Below, in pieces: positions 59,621-64,000 of a stretch of 64,000 nucleotides of DNA (within the stretch, counting starts at the first letter, position 1; the number at the start of each line of letters is the position of its first letter). Made by a program: the position numbers and the translations under genes. The notes below the pieces were generated by a model that searched no databases, had not been told where the DNA came from, and saw only the letters and a program-made list of their open reading frames with translations. Source of the DNA: Oscheius sp. JU75 (lineage: Eukaryota > Nematoda > Chromadorea > Rhabditida > Rhabditidae); contig JASJZC010000004.1 in NCBI GenBank assembly GCA_037178855.1, positions 3,782,001 through 3,846,000 of the forward strand. Reading direction: 5' to 3'.

Positions 59621-62581
59621 CTAATGAACAGCTCGTCCCAGTCGTGTCAGCTGAAAACGAGAAAATTAGCTGGATCAGAGTTTTTTTGTCAGTGTCCATA
59701 AAAATCTGGTACACTAATAGAGACATTCTACGGGGGTGAAAGGGCTGTATTTGTCACTTGTGGCGAGATAATAATAGAGTCCTCATGCGCCAATTAGATG
59801 CTTGTCTAATGCATTTTCTCTAAACAGACCAGCCAAAGCTCTCAGCCCACAATCTCTAATTCACTTCTAGGTGTACGAGATGGCTTAAATTCAGTTAAGT
59901 CACCCATTTCCGAGCATTAACAAACAACCGCGGGCGAAAACATGGATTGGAATAAGGGTTACCTCGTCGGCGAACTGCTTCGGGTTGACCAGTTCCGTAC
60001 ATCCATAGGTCACTCGGTCGAGCTTCTTCTCTGTTCCGTAGTCTATGAGATTCTGGTATTCTACGTAGTTTCCGCCGCCGATGACGAAGAGAATAACGTC
60101 TTGAGGAGGCGGCTGACGGACTCTGGTGGCCCTGAAACATACTGTTTCTGGAAAAGTGGGCTTAAACTGACTCTCTTCCAATGTTTTGCATAACTTTCGG
60201 GTCCAAGTAACAAAGATCGTCGGCAGGAGAAGAACTCGTCGCGCCCATCATCTGGTTCAGTCCGACGGTAGATGAAGAGGGTAATGTGACCAAAGAGTCG
60301 ATCATCTGGAAATGAACTCAGTGCTCTTGTACCAGAACATCCAGGAAGCAGCACAAACATCGTCACTTCGCGAGCCGGCCATTCGTCAGGCTTTAGACGT
60401 GGGTACTGCTTGCAGTAAAAGTTGTGGAATGAGCCCGCAGGATTAGTTTGGACCGTTATCTTGCTACGCAATCTCCTAGTGCTACGGACTTACTCTGGTC
60501 AATGGGAGATTATGCTTCTTCGGCACGAGATTCTTAACACCCTCCATGACGAATTTGGATCCGTGACTGAGCAGTTTGTTGAACATCCCTATCGTCTTGG
60601 TTCCAGCTCCGGCATGCTCTTCGCGATTCGAGGCTCGACCCAACTGAGAAAAAGCTCTAAACGTGGAATGTTTATAAGAAAAATCACTGATTAACTTCAT
60701 CTTTTTGACAAATTGAAGTGCAGACTCTTCGCCGCCTCTCGAACGGACAAATTGCAAAATCGAGTCGAAATCTTGCTGGAAAGTGAAGAGGGCTTAGATT
60801 TTAGAATAAAACCAACTTGAGAGGTATGTTCCACACAGAGAAGATAAATAAGCACGATTCGGAGAACGTCTTCAGGGTCGGTAACTTCCGCCAGAAGATC
60901 AGTTATTGGCTTGTCTGAATACGTTCTTATAGAAACTTCACACAACGAAACAAACCAAGATGAGCACTCTGAAGAAGTTTTTGTTCCAATTCGAAAAGAA
61001 TATCCAGTTTTCTCTGTTTGATCACATCCAAAAGAGTTGTCGCCACATTTGTGTGTAGATCGATTAGTCGTTTGGCTTCCAGCAGCTGAAAGAGACTATC
61101 TGAAGAGTCAGAAAGAGTACGAACCTGTGGAAGAGAAGTGACAGTAGATCCAAGTTTAGCGGTAGCGTCGGAAAGAATAGAAGTCATTGCGGCATCGGCG
61201 CTATTTCCGTCCATTCCCTGAACCGTATGATCTTGTGAACTAAGAGCTGCTTACCATAGCCTGTTTCAAACGCTTGATCTCATCCTCGCTGCTCCTGTAT
61301 ACTTCGAGATCTTCTTGAATAGCTTCTGCGACCAAAGGGAAAGCTGATCCCTGAAAAGACATAGATTGAAGTTTTCTGAGAACGAACCTTGTGTTTGGCC
61401 CACAGCTTGTCGGTTCCAGCCGTATTCATATCATATTCTTTCCTCTTGCCGGAAGATTCAGTCAGAAGGATTCGATTTTGGTCAAAGTCCTGAAATAAGA
61501 AAATTATGAGAAGAACGATGAATATCGAACCAAAACATCATGGATCAGAGCCTGATAGGTCCAAGTGTGATGCAGCATTGTGGCCAGATCGACAGAACGA
61601 TCGGCGATTAGAAGAACAGGACGAGCAGCATGCAACTGTCCAGCCCGAACACTTTCCACGGCGAAGAGGTTATTACGAGCATCGCGAAGATTGTCTCGAA
61701 GTTTCTGTTCGAGTCTCTGAATTTTAAATAAATATAATGTAGAAGAATAAAACTACCTTGGCTACGTGCTCCGCGGCGTTGTTCTTCGGACAACGAATGA
61801 TCGGGACGACTCCCATTGTAGCACACATTGAAAAGAGTCCATCGGCAATTGATTCAATTAGATTTGTCATCTGACTGTCCGATGTGGATGGATCGTTGAT
61901 AGCTAAATGGAAATGTAGCCACAATAAAAAGTAAAAACGAACTATAGAAAGAGGAGCTGGAAACATCATTGTATCGTCTCAGTACAAACAGATCGTCTTC
62001 GAGGGAAATGAAGTTTAGATACTGATCGACAACCTGAAAGTTTCTCGTCAATACAGAATGAGAATAGCTAACTTTGTGGACAGATTGGAGACTATCTCCT
62101 TCCACAGCGGCCGAAGCGATCGTTTCCAGTCTTGGTCTTGACAGCGGCGAAATAAAATTCAGGTAGAATGAATCGTACATGGCCTTCTTGAGATCGTCAG
62201 AAATAAGATCCACATTTTCATCATTTGGAGAGACAAAATAGACTGCTGGCACGTCGGACAGCGTCTCTCGCTTGGATCCAATCAATCTTAACGAGTAAGA
62301 ATAAGAAATACTAGCAAGAAGACTTACAAATGAAGAGTAACTCCGATATCGCGTAGTTGCTTTACGGAAAGGAGTGGAGAGATGATATCCTGGCCAGTCT
62401 TGTCGATGACCAGAATTTTCCATATGGGCTCATTGACAAGAGCGTTTCCCACAGGCTGGTTCAGGTTTATCGCATTTTTCAGAGCAACTGAAAGTTGTTT
62501 GTTGGAGAAAGCTTTGAAAGACATACTTATTTGACGTGTTCGGATGGTTTCTAGTTGTAAACCGTCTGGATTGGCGGCCAT
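59621..62581 (-). CDS. Sly1/SCFD1, Sec1/Munc18 protein of ER-Golgi fusion
   Basis: SM-family protein that binds syntaxin-5-type SNAREs and promotes ER-Golgi membrane fusion. Domain order fits SCFD1 along its length: LNQPVGNALVNEPIWKILVI, DKTGQDIISPLLSVKQLRDI, VPAVYFVSPNDENVDLISDD, MYDSFYLNFISPLSRPRLE, HAARPVLLIADRSVDLATML, HHTWTYQALIHDVLDFDQNR, LWAKHKGSAFPLVAEAIQ, LLEAKRLIDLHTNVATTLLD, DPEDVLRIVLIYLLC, and the C-terminal signature VILFVIGGGNYVEYQNLIDY with VTYGCTELVNPKQFADE. The last exon (LTRLGRAVH) is separated by a ~300 bp intron, long for this genome. It is divergent from the EFTUD2 gene, with 355 bp between start codons. Confidence 0.95.
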
Positions 62582-62936
62582 AAATTGCTACCTGCAATAG
62601 TGCATTTTTATTTGACCGTTTGAGCACATTAAAAGGGTCAAATACAGAAAAAATAGTGAGGAACGGTTAGAATTCCGGCCAGCCAGTTGGCAATATGCAC
62701 GCTAAATGCGCCAACAATACAAGGGCGCGCCACTTCGGTGCTATGTTCCTTGACACATTTCCCATCCAAGTTTCGAATCTTCTTTTTTTCTCCACAAAGG
62801 GCAGGCCTCTCTCGATATCTCTCTTTTATACCACTCTAGAAATCAACTTTTTGATCTGACCTACTTGCAAAGGGATCCAGTGTAATCGTGTCATCTTTGT
62901 TCACAGAAAAAAATCATTGAGTACACTGTTGCAGGC
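62582..62936. promoter_or_regulatory. Shared divergent promoter of Sly1 and EFTUD2 genes
   Basis: 355 bp between two divergent start codons, so it must contain both 5' regions. An acceptor-like CTGTTGCAG ends three bases before the EFTUD2 ATG. A GC-rich patch (GGGCGCGCCACTTCGG) lies near 62724. Confidence 0.5.
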
Positions 62937-64000
62937 ATGGATTCCGACCTCTATGACGAGTTCGGAAACTACTGCGGTCCGGAGCTTGACTCCGACGACG
63001 AAGAAGATGATCTCCCTCGCGAGGAGATAGAAGAGGATGAGAAGGAAGATCAGGTGAAATTCTTTCGTCTAAATTACAATCAATTAAACGTTTGCAGGAG
63101 ATGGAGGAGAATGAAGAAGCCGAAATCCCTCAAAATCAAGTTGTTCTGCATGAGGATAAAAAGTACTACGCCTCTGCCATGGAAGTCTATGGAAAAGAAG
63201 TAGAGACGTTGGTTCAAGATGAAGACGCTCAGCCATTAACGGAGCCCATTGTGAAGCCCGTCGAACGAAAGAAGTTCCAAGCCGTGGAGTACAAACTGCC
63301 GAACACGGTTTACAAGAAGGAATATCTGGCCGATTTGATGGACTGTCCTCACGTTATCAGAAACGTGGCTATTGCTGGACATCTCCATCACGGAAAGGTA
63401 TTTTTTGAATAGATTTGTTGGCTGAAAAATAGTTTAAGACCACATTTATGGACTGCCTCATGGAGCAAACCCATCCAGATTTCTTCCGAGCTGATGATGC
63501 TGATACCCGTTTCACTGATACTCTGCATATCGAGCAGCAACGAGGCTGTTCCATCAAATCCATGCCGATAAGTGTTGTCATGTCTGACAGTCGCGCCAAG
63601 AGTTATTTGCTGAACGTAATCGACACTCCTGGTCAGTATTTCCCTAGTGTATCGAAAGTAATCTTCACTTCAGGCCACGTGAACTTTTCCGATGAGCTGA
63701 GTGCCGCCTACCGGCTGGCCGACGGTGTGATGATTGTAGTCGATGCTCACGAAGGAGTCATGATGGCCACTGAACGAGCTATCAAACATGCTCTTCAGGA
63801 GAGACTCCCGGTCGTTCTGTGCGTCAACAAAATCGACCGTCTTATTCTGGAACTGAAACTCCCGCCAGCGGATGCTTATCACAAGATTCGTCTCATCGTC
63901 GATCAGGTCAATCAGATTTTGAGGTTTGTTTGTTCGTCGAGCTGCATCACTGTTTGTTTAGAACATTCAGCGAAGACAACGACGTGACCCTTTCTCCTCT
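62937..64000 (+). CDS. eftu-2: EFTUD2/Snu114, U5 snRNP GTPase (3' partial)
   Basis: The EF-2-like GTPase of the U5 snRNP that controls spliceosome activation. The start [20 protein letters not shown] and acidic stretch ([19 protein letters not shown]) are typical. Then come [20 protein letters not shown], the P-loop region [20 protein letters not shown] (GHLHHGKT), switch I ([20 protein letters not shown]), the G3 motif [28 protein letters not shown], and the G4 motif [16 protein letters not shown]. It is cut off by the window end inside the GTPase domain ([12 protein letters not shown]). The GHLHHGKT and RGCSIK forms distinguish it from EF-2. Confidence 0.96.

Overview
This window is gene-dense eukaryotic DNA with very short introns (mostly about 35-60 bp) that begin with GT and end with a T-rich ...TTTCAG. 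The gene content points to a nematode. It holds a GABA-A receptor locus with the layout known from Caenorhabditis unc-49 (one shared N-terminal half, three alternative C-terminal cassettes), an EAK-7-type myristoylated TLDc protein, a secreted cysteine-rich protein with Ser-Gly repeats like nematode chondroitin proteoglycans, and splice-acceptor-like sequences directly upstream of many start codons, as expected for spliced-leader trans-splicing. I cannot fix the clade; codon use and intron size do not look like Caenorhabditis. All gene names below come from recognising protein motifs by eye, not from a database search.

Layout, left to right. 1-1.4 kb: a PDGF/VEGF-like growth factor (5' end outside the window) with two possible C-termini. 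2.7-8.5 kb: clathrin heavy chain. 8.9-11.6 kb: a DCLK-like kinase with a small gene nested in one intron. 11.7-14.6 kb (minus): two tandem uridine phosphorylases. 15.9-18.8 kb: RCC1 followed closely by a divergent, possibly HMG-box protein. 19.3-19.9 kb: Ser-Gly-repeat secreted protein. 20.7-21.9 kb: RING-finger protein. 22.7-25.5 kb: cullin-1. 26.0-27.8 kb: collagen galactosyltransferase ending in KDEL. 28.0-29.1 kb: STK16-like kinase. 29.7-31.2 kb: EAK-7/MEAK7. 31.7-34.0 kb: LENG8/THP3. 34.0-37.0 kb: the longest non-coding stretch. 37.0-39.7 kb: a poly(C)-binding protein with two KH domains. 41.2-46.0 kb: a Diaphanous-type formin. 46.1-48.9 kb (minus): an SRA1-domain protein. 49.3-51.2 kb (minus): a CRIB-motif Cdc42/Rac effector I cannot name. 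51.6-57.8 kb (minus): the unc-49-type locus. 59.6-62.6 kb (minus): Sly1/SCFD1, divergent from EFTUD2 (Snu114) at 62.9 kb, which runs off the right edge.

Most genes are housekeeping (coat assembly, Golgi-ER fusion, SCF ubiquitin ligase, U5 splicing GTPase, Ran cycle), with neighbours related only by position. The most unusual features are the three-cassette receptor locus, in which all three cassettes keep the same splice phase and the third carries a pore substitution linked to picrotoxin resistance. There is also a small repeat family with GC-rich hairpins: three copies, two of them inside otherwise normal-sized introns in the sense orientation. The CRIB protein and an intron-nested small gene are the main unnamed genes. 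I see no CRISPR array, rRNA, tRNA or retroelement.
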